Shown here: piece by piece, positions 1-6,454 of the stretch
Numbering within the stretch: position 1 is the stretch's first letter
Layout of the letters: each line of letters starts with the position of its first letter
DNA from: Polaromonas sp.
Lineage (GTDB): Bacteria; Pseudomonadota; Gammaproteobacteria; Burkholderiales; Burkholderiaceae_C
Length of the DNA: 10,481 nucleotides
NCBI GenBank assembly: GCA_025362825.1
Contig: JANYFF010000404.1
Span: 1 to 10,481, forward strand
Direction: 5' to 3'
Notes under the pieces: generated by a model
The model's database searches: none
The model's input: the letters and a program-made list of their open reading frames with translations, nothing else
What the model was told of the DNA's origin: nothing
Program-made: the position numbers and the translations under genes

Positions 1-262
1 GTTCCTTGAGGGCCGCCATGTGCTCGGGTACATCGCGGCGTGCCAGCAGCCCGCCGTGCACCTTGGGGTGCAGCGTCTTGACGCGGCCGTCCAGCATTTC
101 CGGAAAGCCCGTGTGGTCGGCAACTTCAGTAACCGGCAGCCCGGCATCGGCCAGCAATTTGGCGGTACCGCCGGTGGAAAGCAAACGGATGCCGAGCACA
201 TGCAGGGCTTGGGCAAATTCGAGGATGCCGGTTTTGTCAGAGACGGAAATCAGTGCGTTCAT
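1..262 (-). CDS. purH: Bifunctional AICAR formyltransferase/IMP cyclohydrolase, N-terminal part
   Basis: Partial gene: 87 codons from the ATG at 262 are visible, and the C-terminal part lies beyond the left edge. PurH carries out the last two steps of IMP synthesis in the cytoplasm. The visible part is the MGS-like IMP cyclohydrolase domain. It has the opening motif SVSDKTG (residues 6-12), a STGGT phosphate-binding loop (29-33) and the hallmark DGRVKTLHPKVHGG (58-71). No strong Shine-Dalgarno precedes the ATG, only an A-rich AAAAAAGA stretch. It lies downstream of dusB and fis on the same strand, a gene order well known in betaproteobacteria, so co-transcription is likely although 77 nt with a small hairpin separate it from fis. 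Family identification is secure. Confidence 0.95.
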   Translation of the reverse strand, partial: MNALISVSDKTGILEFAQALHVLGIRLLSTGGTAKLLADAGLPVTEVADHTGFPEMLDGRVKTLHPKVHGGLLARRDVPEHMAALKE

Positions 263-304
263 GCTTGTCTTTTTTAGGTTCAAGGTCGGGTTCGTTGATT
301 GCGT

Positions 305-325
305 ATTGCGGATCACGCCCGCAAT
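305..325. repeat. 7-bp perfect inverted repeat between fis and purH
   Basis: ATTGCGG (305-311) and CCGCAAT (319-325) are perfect inverted repeats around a 7-nt loop. On the minus strand the transcript would fold into a short hairpin between the fis stop and the purH start. No U-tract follows, so it is not a convincing intrinsic terminator. It could be an mRNA processing or stability element, or a copy of a dispersed short palindrome. Confidence 0.45.
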
Positions 326-339
326 GACAACGCCCTGGT

Positions 340-576
340 TTATTTGATGAGCTTGTGCTCAACCAGCTTTTTGCGCAGGGTGTTGCGGTTCAGGCCCAGC
401 CATTCGGCGGCGCGCGACTGGTTTTCTTCGGCGTGCTGCATGACCACTTCCAGAAGCGGCTTTTCAACCGCCCGCACCATCATGTCGTACATGCCGTCAG
501 GTTCGGTCCCGTGCAGGTCCTTGAAATAGCCTTCAAGGCTGTTTCGTATGCATTCTTCAATCTGCTTTTTGCTCAT
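340..576 (-). CDS. fis: Fis-family DNA-binding protein
   Basis: A 78-residue homologue of Fis, the nucleoid-associated DNA-bending protein that acts as a dimer in transcription and site-specific recombination. The C-terminal Fis-type helix-turn-helix is clear at about residues 54-73 (SRAAEWLGLNRNTLRKKL). The N-terminal half (1-45) is helical, as expected for the dimerisation core, but shorter than in E. coli Fis (98 aa), which is normal for betaproteobacterial versions. The start is well supported: the ATG at 576 overlaps the dusB stop as ATGA, with an AGGAGG Shine-Dalgarno (minus strand of 584-589) 7 nt upstream. Translational coupling to dusB is therefore likely. purH follows on the same strand. 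Confidence 0.93.
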   Translation of the reverse strand: MSKKQIEECIRNSLEGYFKDLHGTEPDGMYDMMVRAVEKPLLEVVMQHAEENQSRAAEWLGLNRNTLRKKLVEHKLIK

Positions 577-1646
577 GTAGCGGCCTCCTCTTTATTGTTG
601 TGCGCATGCAGTCTGTAGACCGGCCTGCAAGACTCTGGCGTTGGCGCCAGTGTCGGAATCCGGTCCATCCGGTTGCCAAGTTCTGTAAAAAAATCTCCCA
701 CAGCCTGTAACTGCGTCTCGCAGTCCTGCAGCGCATTCATCTGCATACGAAACGCTTCACCACCGGGCAGGGTTTTGACATACCAGCCGATGTGTTTGCG
801 CGCGCTGCGAACGCCGGTGAATTCACCATACAGCGAGTAATGGTCCAGCAAATGATCCAGCAACAAGCGCCTGACTTCAGCGACCAGCGGCGGCGCAAGG
901 TGTGTGCCGGTGGCCATGAAATGCGTCACTTCCCTGAATATCCACGGACGCCCCTGGGCTACTCGGCCCAGCATCACGGCATCGGCACCGGTATAAGCCA
1001 GTACATCGCGTGCTTTCTCAGGGCTGTTGATGTCGCCGTTGGCCACCACCGGGATACGCAGCGCCGCCTTGACCTCGGCGATCGTGTCGTATTCGGCAAA
1101 GCCCTTGTAGCCTTGCTCGCGCGTACGGCCATGCACCGTGACCATCTGCACGCCGGCGCTTTCTGCAGCGCGTGCAATGGCCAGTGCGTTCTTGTGCGTC
1201 TGTGCCCAGCCGGTGCGCATCTTGAGGGTGACCGGCACATTGCGGACTGCGCTGGCGGCAACCACCGCTTCAATAATCTGCAGCGCCAGGGTTTCGTCCT
1301 GCATCAGTGCCGAGCCGGCCCACTTGTTGCAAACCTTCTTGGCCGGGCAACCCATGTTGATGTCAATGATTTGCGCACCGCGGTCAATGTTGTAGGCAGC
1401 GGCGTCGGCCATCATCTGCGCATCGGTACCGGCAATCTGCACGGCAATCGGTTCAGCCTCCCCTGCATGGTTGGCGCGGCGTGAGGTCTTCAGGGTGTCC
1501 CACAAGTCCCGGCGCGACGTCACCATCTCGCTGACTGCATAACCCGCACCCAGCATTTTGCAAAGCATGCGAAATGGCCTGTCCGTCACGCCCGCCATGG
1601 GCGCGACAAACACGTTGTTTGCCAATGCATAGGGGCCGATGTTCAT
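573..1646 (-). CDS. dusB: tRNA-dihydrouridine synthase B
   Basis: A 357-residue flavoenzyme that reduces specific uridines in the tRNA D-loop to dihydrouridine, using FMN and NADPH. Visible motifs are APMAGVTD at the start of the TIM barrel (residues 15-22), NMGCP with the expected catalytic Cys at 100, KMRTGW (142-147), VHGRTREQGYKG (171-182), ANGDINSPEKA (202-212) and the phosphate-binding LGRVAQGRPWIF. The C-terminal helical tRNA-binding domain is complete. Length is slightly above E. coli DusB (321 aa), with a C-terminal extension. It is first in the dusB-fis-purH cluster and its last codon overlaps fis. No good Shine-Dalgarno precedes its ATG. A TACAAT -10-like box lies about 40 nt upstream. 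Confidence 0.95.
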   Translation of the reverse strand: MNIGPYALANNVFVAPMAGVTDRPFRMLCKMLGAGYAVSEMVTSRRDLWDTLKTSRRANHAGEAEPIAVQIAGTDAQMMADAAAYNIDRGAQIIDINMGCPAKKVCNKWAGSALMQDETLALQIIEAVVAASAVRNVPVTLKMRTGWAQTHKNALAIARAAESAGVQMVTVHGRTREQGYKGFAEYDTIAEVKAALRIPVVANGDINSPEKARDVLAYTGADAVMLGRVAQGRPWIFREVTHFMATGTHLAPPLVAEVRRLLLDHLLDHYSLYGEFTGVRSARKHIGWYVKTLPGGEAFRMQMNALQDCETQLQAVGDFFTELGNRMDRIPTLAPTPESCRPVYRLHAHNNKEEAAT

Positions 1647-1684
1647 GAAGCGGGGATTTGAGGGATGCTGAAAAATAAGGCACG

Positions 1685-1690
1685 ATTGTA
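1685..1690 (-). promoter_or_regulatory. Possible -10 box of the dusB-fis-purH promoter
   Basis: On the minus strand this reads TACAAT, matching the sigma70 -10 consensus at five of six positions, about 40 nt before the dusB ATG. No convincing -35 is found at 16-18 nt spacing. The box sits between the arms of an 8-bp inverted repeat (TGCTGAAA 1666-1673, TTTCAGCA 1702-1709), which could be an operator. This is prediction by eye only. Confidence 0.35.
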
Positions 1691-1744
1691 GCTGCCCAAA
1701 ATTTCAGCAATCGAAATGACTGCAGCCTTTTGACTCACCAATAT

Positions 1745-1761
1745 GTAAGCTTGTTGCTTAC
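1745..1761. repeat. Perfect 6-bp inverted repeat upstream of yqaA
   Basis: GTAAGC (1745-1750) and GCTTAC (1756-1761) flank a 5-nt TTGTT spacer, about 40 nt before the likely yqaA start and about 100 nt from the dusB start. It could be an operator half-site pair in the divergent promoter region. Alternatively it could be an RNA hairpin if transcription starts further upstream. No regulator can be assigned. Confidence 0.35.
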
Positions 1762-1798
1762 GACGGCAGCTACTGGCAGATACCTATACTGCAGCCTT

Positions 1799-2263
1799 AT
1801 GGATCAATGGATACAACCCCTGCTGGACCTGCTGGCACTCCCCGCCTATGGCCTGAGCAGCGTATTTGTGGTGTCCTTTATTTCAGCCACCCTGCTCCCC
1901 CTGGGTTCCGAACCGCTGGTGTTCGGTCTCATCAAGCTCAATCCGGCAATGTTCTGGCCGACCATCCTGGTTGCTACAGCCGGCAATACTCTGGGCGGTG
2001 CGCTGGACTGGTGGATGGGTTTTGGCGCGCACAAGGTGGTTGACAAATACCAGCACTCATCGCACCACGGCCGCGCTGTGAGATGGCTCGAACATCTCGG
2101 ACCCAAAGCCTGTCTGCTGTCCTGGCTGCCACTGGTCGGCGATCCGCTGTGCGCAATGGCCGGCTGGCTCAAGTTCCCCTTCTGGCCTTGCCTCGGCTAT
2201 ATGTTGGTCGGCAAGTTTTCACGCTATCTTTTTATGACGATGGCTCTCGGTCAGATTTGGTAG
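1799..2263 (+). CDS. yqaA: YqaA-type small membrane protein of the DedA/VTT superfamily
   Basis: An inner-membrane protein of about 154 residues resembling E. coli YqaA. Shared features are an N-terminal hydrophobic segment with SATLLPLGSE, a second with ATAGNTLGGALDWWMG, a basic cytoplasmic stretch, then LLSWLPLVGDPLCAMAGWL and a last membrane segment after VGKFSRY. VTT/DedA-superfamily members are linked to lipid scrambling and membrane homeostasis; the role of YqaA itself is not established. The frame is open from 1730, but the ATG at 1799 (Met-Asp-Gln-Trp) fits family length better. That ATG has no Shine-Dalgarno. A TATACT box ends 8 nt before it, compatible with a leaderless transcript. 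The gene diverges from dusB and converges on the pseudouridine synthase homologue. Confidence 0.85.
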   Translation: MDQWIQPLLDLLALPAYGLSSVFVVSFISATLLPLGSEPLVFGLIKLNPAMFWPTILVATAGNTLGGALDWWMGFGAHKVVDKYQHSSHHGRAVRWLEHLGPKACLLSWLPLVGDPLCAMAGWLKFPFWPCLGYMLVGKFSRYLFMTMALGQIW

Positions 2264-2297
2264 TGGGTCAGCATCAACAAGCGCAACGTCAATTCAA

Positions 2298-2333
2298 GGC
2301 AAGTTGCTGGCGATGGCGCGCCAACGGCTTGCC
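2298..2333. terminator. Possible hairpin between convergent yqaA and the pseudouridine synthase gene
   Basis: GGCAAG (2298-2303) pairs with CTTGCC (2328-2333), and the loop contains the palindrome TGGCGCGCCA (2314-2323). It lies in the 84-nt gap between two convergent genes, where a bidirectional terminator is expected. There is no clear U-tract on either strand, so termination is only inferred. Confidence 0.3.
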
Positions 2334-2347
2334 AAAGCACACTGTGG

Positions 2348-3052
2348 TTAAAACCGCTCGTGCGGCAGCAGATAGCGCCACTGCCCCGGCAGCAGGCTGC
2401 TCATGGGCACACGGCCGATTCGCAGGCGCTTCATGGCCTCTACCCTGAGCCCGACGCTTTCACAAAAATAGGCAATCTGACCGGGGCGCTCGCCCTTGAG
2501 TGCAAAACGCAAGCGGGTTTCGCTCTGCCAGCTCACCTTGGCAGGTGGCAGCAAGGCGCCATTGAAGGTAAAGCCGTGGTCAACGCGGTTCAGGCGCTCA
2601 AGTCCGCCAGCCTTGATCTCGCCGCTGATTTCAACCACCACCTCATGCTCCAGCGTAGCGGCTTCTTCACGCAGTTTGCGCGCAATGCGCCAGTCATCGG
2701 TAAACACCACCAGGCCGCTGGCTGGTAGCGCCAACGGCGTTACCAGTTCAGCGACCGCAAAATGCTTTTTGAGCTGGCGTATGCCCGAGCGGTCATCGGC
2801 CGAGCGCGTGGCCAGCGAGAGGTCGGCTTCGTGCCCGGCAGGCTTGTGCAGCAGGATCGTTACCGCAGCCAGCCCGAGCAGCGTGGCGTCTTTTGAAAGC
2901 GCGATGTTCTGGTTGAGCACACGGAACTGCGGCTCTTCAACCACCACGTCGTCCACTGTCACCCAGCCGCCGGCAATGTACTGCTCCGCCTCGCTGCGGG
3001 AGCACCCCAGCATTTCGGCCAGGCGCTTGGCAAGACGAACTGGTTCGGTCAT
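2348..3052 (-). CDS. RsuA-family rRNA pseudouridine synthase homologue, catalytic Asp apparently missing
   Basis: A 234-residue protein with the RsuA/RluB/RluF layout: an S4 RNA-binding domain (about residues 4-50), then a pseudouridine synthase domain opening with LLHKPAG (67-73) and ending with the typical basic helix and GQWRYL near the C-terminus. Family members isomerise one uridine in 16S or 23S rRNA with an Asp in a G-R-L-D-x-x-(S/T)-x-G-L motif. Here the matching stretch is TPLALPASGLVVFTDD (105-120). By alignment, Ala108 stands where the catalytic Asp should be, and the preceding Gly-Arg is also lost. It may be an RNA-binding protein without synthase activity, or a subgroup with a different active site. 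No Shine-Dalgarno is evident before the ATG. It lies downstream of ychF on the same strand, 120 nt away. Confidence 0.85.
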   Translation of the reverse strand: MTEPVRLAKRLAEMLGCSRSEAEQYIAGGWVTVDDVVVEEPQFRVLNQNIALSKDATLLGLAAVTILLHKPAGHEADLSLATRSADDRSGIRQLKKHFAVAELVTPLALPASGLVVFTDDWRIARKLREEAATLEHEVVVEISGEIKAGGLERLNRVDHGFTFNGALLPPAKVSWQSETRLRFALKGERPGQIAYFCESVGLRVEAMKRLRIGRVPMSSLLPGQWRYLLPHERF

Positions 3053-3095
3053 GGTATTTGCGCATCTCGTTCAAGCGGCCGCCGCCCTACCGGCT

Positions 3096-3130
3096 CCGCT
3101 GTGCGGCAAGCGGCGTCCCCTGCAAGGGGA
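3096..3130. repeat. Two adjacent GC-rich hairpins between ychF and the pseudouridine synthase homologue
   Basis: CCGCT (3096-3100) pairs with AGCGG (3109-3113). Immediately after, TCCCCT (3116-3121) pairs with AGGGGA (3125-3130) around a GCA loop. They fill the centre of the 120-nt gap between two minus-strand genes. There is no U-tract. They could attenuate read-through from ychF, or be part of a dispersed intergenic repeat. Confidence 0.4.
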
Positions 3131-3172
3131 GGATGGACTACACGCAGTGAGCCCAGGCAGGGGTGTTCCATT

Positions 3173-4264
3173 TCAACTACTGAAAAGGAAGTTCATCACG
3201 TCGCCGTCCTTGACGACGTATTCCTTGCCTTCACTGCGCATCTTGCCCGCATCTTTAGCACCCTGCTCACCCTTGTAGGTGATGTAGTCGTCAAACGCAA
3301 TGGTCTGGGCCCGGATGTAACCCTTCTCAAAATCGGTGTGAATCACGCCTGCAGCCTGGGGGCCGGTATCTCCAATATGGATAGTCCAAGCGCGCACTTC
3401 CTTGACGCCTGCAGTGAAATAAGTTTGCAGGCCAAGCAACTTGTAAGCGGCAACGATAAGGCGGTTCAGGCCCGGCTCGTCCTGACCAATCTCGGCCAGA
3501 AACATCTTCTTGTCTTCTTCTTCCATGTCGGCCATCTCGGCCTCCATCTTGGCGCAGATCGCCACCACGGGCGCGTTCTGCGCAGCGGCGTAAGCCGTCA
3601 GACGGTCCAGAAAAGGGTTGTTTTCAAAACCGTCTTCGGCCACGTTGGCTACAAACATGGCAGGCTTGGCCGTGATGAGGAAGAACTGCTGCAGCAACGG
3701 CAACTCTTCTTTGCTGAAGTCGATAGTGCGAACCGCCTTGGCTTCGTTCAGTGCAATCTGGCATTTCTCCAGAATTGCCACCAGCTTGACAGACTCCTTG
3801 TCGCCCGAGCGTGCGGTTTTGGTCACGCGGTGCAAGGCTTTTTCAACGGCAGCGAGGTCAGCCAGGCACAGCTCGGTCTGGATCACCTCGATGTCAGATA
3901 TCGGGTCTATCTTGCCGGCGACGTGAATCACGTTGTCGTCTTCGAAGCAGCGCACTACGTTGACGGTGGCGTCGGTTTCGCGGATGTGGGCCAGGAACTT
4001 GTTGCCAAGCCCTTCGCCAGTGCTGGCGCCGGCTACCAGCCCGGCAATGTCGACAAACTCGACGATGGCGCGCTGAACCTTTTGCGGGTTAACGATAGCG
4101 GAAAGTTGGTCCAGACGAGCGTCGGGCACCTCCACAATACCTACGTTGGGCTCAATCGTACAAAAAGGGTAGTTTTCGGCCGCGATCCCCGCTTTGGTCA
4201 ACGCGTTGAACAGGGTGGATTTTCCGACGTTAGGCAAACCGACAATGCCGCACTTCAAACTCAT
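3173..4264 (-). CDS. ychF: Ribosome-associated Obg-family ATPase YchF
   Basis: A 363-residue, full-length YchF/OLA1-type P-loop NTPase. Family members prefer ATP over GTP, bind ribosomes and affect stress responses. The Walker A loop GLPNVGKST is at residues 9-17, DIAGL (switch II/G3) at 72-76, and the altered G4 motif NVAE typical of YchF in place of NKxD at 207-210. A C-terminal TGS domain (about 278-361) includes FTAG, GVIHTDFEKGYIRA and a C-terminal DGDVMNFLF. A GAAGG Shine-Dalgarno (minus strand of 4271-4275) lies 6 nt before the ATG. The ATG at 4264 overlaps the first possible ATG of the divergent receptor gene, so the ychF promoter must lie within that gene's 5' end. Confidence 0.97.
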   Translation of the reverse strand: MSLKCGIVGLPNVGKSTLFNALTKAGIAAENYPFCTIEPNVGIVEVPDARLDQLSAIVNPQKVQRAIVEFVDIAGLVAGASTGEGLGNKFLAHIRETDATVNVVRCFEDDNVIHVAGKIDPISDIEVIQTELCLADLAAVEKALHRVTKTARSGDKESVKLVAILEKCQIALNEAKAVRTIDFSKEELPLLQQFFLITAKPAMFVANVAEDGFENNPFLDRLTAYAAAQNAPVVAICAKMEAEMADMEEEDKKMFLAEIGQDEPGLNRLIVAAYKLLGLQTYFTAGVKEVRAWTIHIGDTGPQAAGVIHTDFEKGYIRAQTIAFDDYITYKGEQGAKDAGKMRSEGKEYVVKDGDVMNFLFSS

Positions 4265-6128
4265 GACAAACCTTCAAAAACTGGTGGGGAAGTGTATTCG
4301 ATACGCGGCTAGGCCATTATTTGGGGGCTTGCTGCGGTCGTGGCCGCAACTGGCGCTCTGCGTGCTGACGGGATTTCTGCAGTTTTACGGCACCGCATAC
4401 GCCCAGCAAGTGACCCTCTTAAGCGATCAGTCCCCGGAGCTTGACGTCGAAACCGCCAGCACGACATGGATAGACAAAACCGGCGAGGCTGACATCGTGC
4501 AAGTCTCTGGCGGCGGTCCGGATATGTTGTTTCAGCCAGCACGGGCTGAAGCTGTTTATACGCTGGGCCCCCGTGGTGCGCTCTGGCAGCACTACCGCTT
4601 TTCCAGATCAGCCGACTCGCGCCGGAACTGGGTGCTGGAGTTCCCACAGCCCCTGCTCGACAGGGTGACCGTTTACCAGACTGCTGGCGCAGGAGGCTGG
4701 AGCAGTCAGAGTGCCGGAGATCGCATACGTTTACTCAACTGGCCAGAGCCAGGCCGGTACGGACAGTTCTTACTGGAACTGCAGGAAAAAGGCGTGCATG
4801 ACGTGTACGTGCGTATTCAAAATGAAACCCCTTTAAGCGTTCCTGCCACGGTCAGCAACCGCAGCAGCCAGACCCAGCGCCTGCAGATGGAATACCTGAC
4901 GGTTGGCGTGGTATTTGGCTCTTTGCTGTTTTTGATTGTTGCCTGCGCTACCCAATGCTGGATGTACCGTGACGCGACCTATGGCTGGTATGCGCTGTAC
5001 GCCACCACACTTACGATGGTTGTGGCGGCATGGACGGGCGTAGCGGGACACCTGCTATGGGGAAACTTCAGCGCCTGGAACGATCTGGCGCCGGGGTTTC
5101 TGGGCGTTCTGGCTGGCAGTGCCGGGTTGCTGGTAGCGCATCATTTGTGTGGCGTGGGTCCCCATCGCAAGTGGTTTGAACTCCTGGCGCACTGGATCGG
5201 TCTGGCCGGGCTGCCGGTGGCGGTGATTTACGCCATGCTCGAACGCAGTTTTGGCGTGCCAATGATCAGCTTTTACCTCATGGTGGTGGTGATTGCAGGC
5301 CAGGTAACCGCTTTCATGGCCTGGCGCAGGCGGGACGCGGTGGGCCTCTGGGTCATGACTGCATTCGCACCTATGTCGTTCGCCGTGTTGATGGTTGTGA
5401 CCAATGTTCTGGGCTATCTGTCGTCAACCTGGCTGTCAAGGTACGGTCTGATGCTCGGCCTGACGTTTGAAGTGCCGCTGCTGCTGGTGGCCCTGAACAT
5501 CCGCTCCCGCGAGCGCCACAATGTCGAAGCCAGGGCGCACGCTCTCTACAGCCAGGATGCGCTGACAGGCCTGCTGGCCGCGCATATCTTCCAGGACCGC
5601 TGCAAGCAGATCGTGAGCCGCACACGGCGCCACGAGGAACACGCGGCGGTGGTCTATATCGAGCTGGTCAACCACGCCTATATCAAGAGAACCTGGGGCG
5701 CAGCGGTCGCCGAGCAAAGTCTGCTGCGCAGCGTGATCAAGCTGCGCAGGATACTGCGCGACGTGGACACCGTGGGCCGCGTTGACGAGGCCAAATTCGG
5801 CCTGATCCTCGAAGGAGAGTCCTCACGTACACCCGTGACCGAACTCGGTGCGCGCCTGATCGCTGCCGGCCTGATGCCACTGAAAGGTCTCAAGCCTGAA
5901 GTGATCCTGCAGTTCCATGTGGCGGGTGTTCTGCTGGGCGAGCGGCAGGGCACGGGCGAAGAAATTACGCTGGCGTTGACCAGCCTGCTCAGCGACATGG
6001 GGCCGCGCACCCGCAGGCCCATCCGTTTTCTTGAGCCCGACCTGACCCGACCCATGGCGTTGGATGCGGATTCCGAACTCAGCGAGACCAGTGAGCCTGG
6101 CGTGCGGGAAGCCGCGCAAACATCCTGA
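4263..6128 (+). CDS. 7TMR-DISM membrane receptor with degenerate GGDEF domain
   Basis: About 621 residues from the ATG at 4263. Layout: a signal peptide with likely cleavage after AYA (45-47); a periplasmic sensor domain of 7TMR-DISMED2 type (about 48-205); about seven membrane helices (about 210-415, 7TMR-DISM type); then a GGDEF-like domain from D432 (DALTGLL). The GGDEF signature is replaced by DEAKF (508-512, context GRVDEAKF), so cyclase activity is unlikely. The I-site RDVD (499-502) sits exactly five residues before it, as in c-di-GMP-binding cyclases, suggesting c-di-GMP sensing rather than synthesis. The ligand of the periplasmic domain is unknown. The start is uncertain: the ATG at 4263 overlaps ychF's ATG, and the TTG at 4329 would give a more compact signal peptide. 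It converges on the MOSC fragment, with stops 6 nt apart. Confidence 0.88.
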   Translation: MTNLQKLVGKCIRYAARPLFGGLLRSWPQLALCVLTGFLQFYGTAYAQQVTLLSDQSPELDVETASTTWIDKTGEADIVQVSGGGPDMLFQPARAEAVYTLGPRGALWQHYRFSRSADSRRNWVLEFPQPLLDRVTVYQTAGAGGWSSQSAGDRIRLLNWPEPGRYGQFLLELQEKGVHDVYVRIQNETPLSVPATVSNRSSQTQRLQMEYLTVGVVFGSLLFLIVACATQCWMYRDATYGWYALYATTLTMVVAAWTGVAGHLLWGNFSAWNDLAPGFLGVLAGSAGLLVAHHLCGVGPHRKWFELLAHWIGLAGLPVAVIYAMLERSFGVPMISFYLMVVVIAGQVTAFMAWRRRDAVGLWVMTAFAPMSFAVLMVVTNVLGYLSSTWLSRYGLMLGLTFEVPLLLVALNIRSRERHNVEARAHALYSQDALTGLLAAHIFQDRCKQIVSRTRRHEEHAAVVYIELVNHAYIKRTWGAAVAEQSLLRSVIKLRRILRDVDTVGRVDEAKFGLILEGESSRTPVTELGARLIAAGLMPLKGLKPEVILQFHVAGVLLGERQGTGEEITLALTSLLSDMGPRTRRPIRFLEPDLTRPMALDADSELSETSEPGVREAAQTS

Positions 6129-6141
6129 ACCTGATCAGGAT
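6122..6141. repeat. 7-bp inverted repeat carrying both convergent stop codons
   Basis: ATCCTGA (6122-6128) and TCAGGAT (6135-6141) are perfect inverted repeats with a 6-nt spacer. The TGA ending the receptor gene lies in the left arm, and the complement of the TGA ending the MOSC remnant lies in the right arm. It could act as a weak bidirectional terminator, but neither side has a T-run after the stem. Confidence 0.4.
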
Positions 6142-6400
6142 TCGCCAAAAAGAAAGTTGGCACCCACCGTCTGGCCCCGCTTGAGCAGGTGCTCCCCGCC
6201 GCCCAGCACGATGGCATTCATGCCAAAAGTAACAGCGCCGGCGACACGGACGTCCTTGCGATAGCTTTGCAGCATGTCGCCCACCGCGAAACTGCTGAGG
6301 GCCGTGACCGGGTCAATATTGGCGATTGGGCAGCGCGGGCAGGGTTTAACGGGTCTGAGCCGCGCCACGCCTTGCTCCGTAGTGATCTCCAGGGTGTCCA
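6135..6400 (-). pseudogene. MOSC-domain protein, C-terminal remnant truncated by an insertion sequence
   Basis: About 90 codons on the minus strand encode the end of a YcbX-like MOSC-domain protein. Visible motifs are LRPVKPCPRC, a NIDPVTA segment, GDMLQSYR, then VTFGMNAIV and a terminal glycine-rich strand region. These proteins are about 280-300 residues and act in molybdenum-cofactor-linked sulfur or N-hydroxylated compound chemistry, so roughly two thirds is missing. The open frame continues to a TAG at 6437-6435, but family-like sequence stops near LDTLEI (around 6400). Beyond that the same DNA encodes the transposase C-terminus in another frame. A GTG at 6368 could start a short peptide, but function is unlikely. 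The missing N-terminus is not found elsewhere in the window. Confidence 0.8.
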
Positions 6401-6454
6401 GTGCAATGTTGAATTCTGTTTGGAACTTGAACGACTATTTGCGCGAATGACCTT

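Noticed and set aside
792..1484. 230-codon open frame on the plus strand opposite dusB
   Set aside because: It is a shadow of dusB in GC-biased DNA. It has no motifs and runs against a clear enzyme gene.
2496..3278. 260-codon plus-strand frame across the pseudouridine synthase homologue and the ychF gap
   Set aside because: Low-complexity Ser/Arg-rich translation typical of an antisense frame, crossing two real genes.
3101..4312. 403-codon open frame on the plus strand opposite ychF
   Set aside because: It is the antisense shadow of a complete, well-conserved ychF. Its translation shows no recognisable domain.
5678..6217. 179-codon minus-strand frame opposite the GGDEF-like domain
   Set aside because: Antisense shadow with Ser/Arg-rich composition. 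The plus-strand GGDEF-like and membrane segments are convincing.
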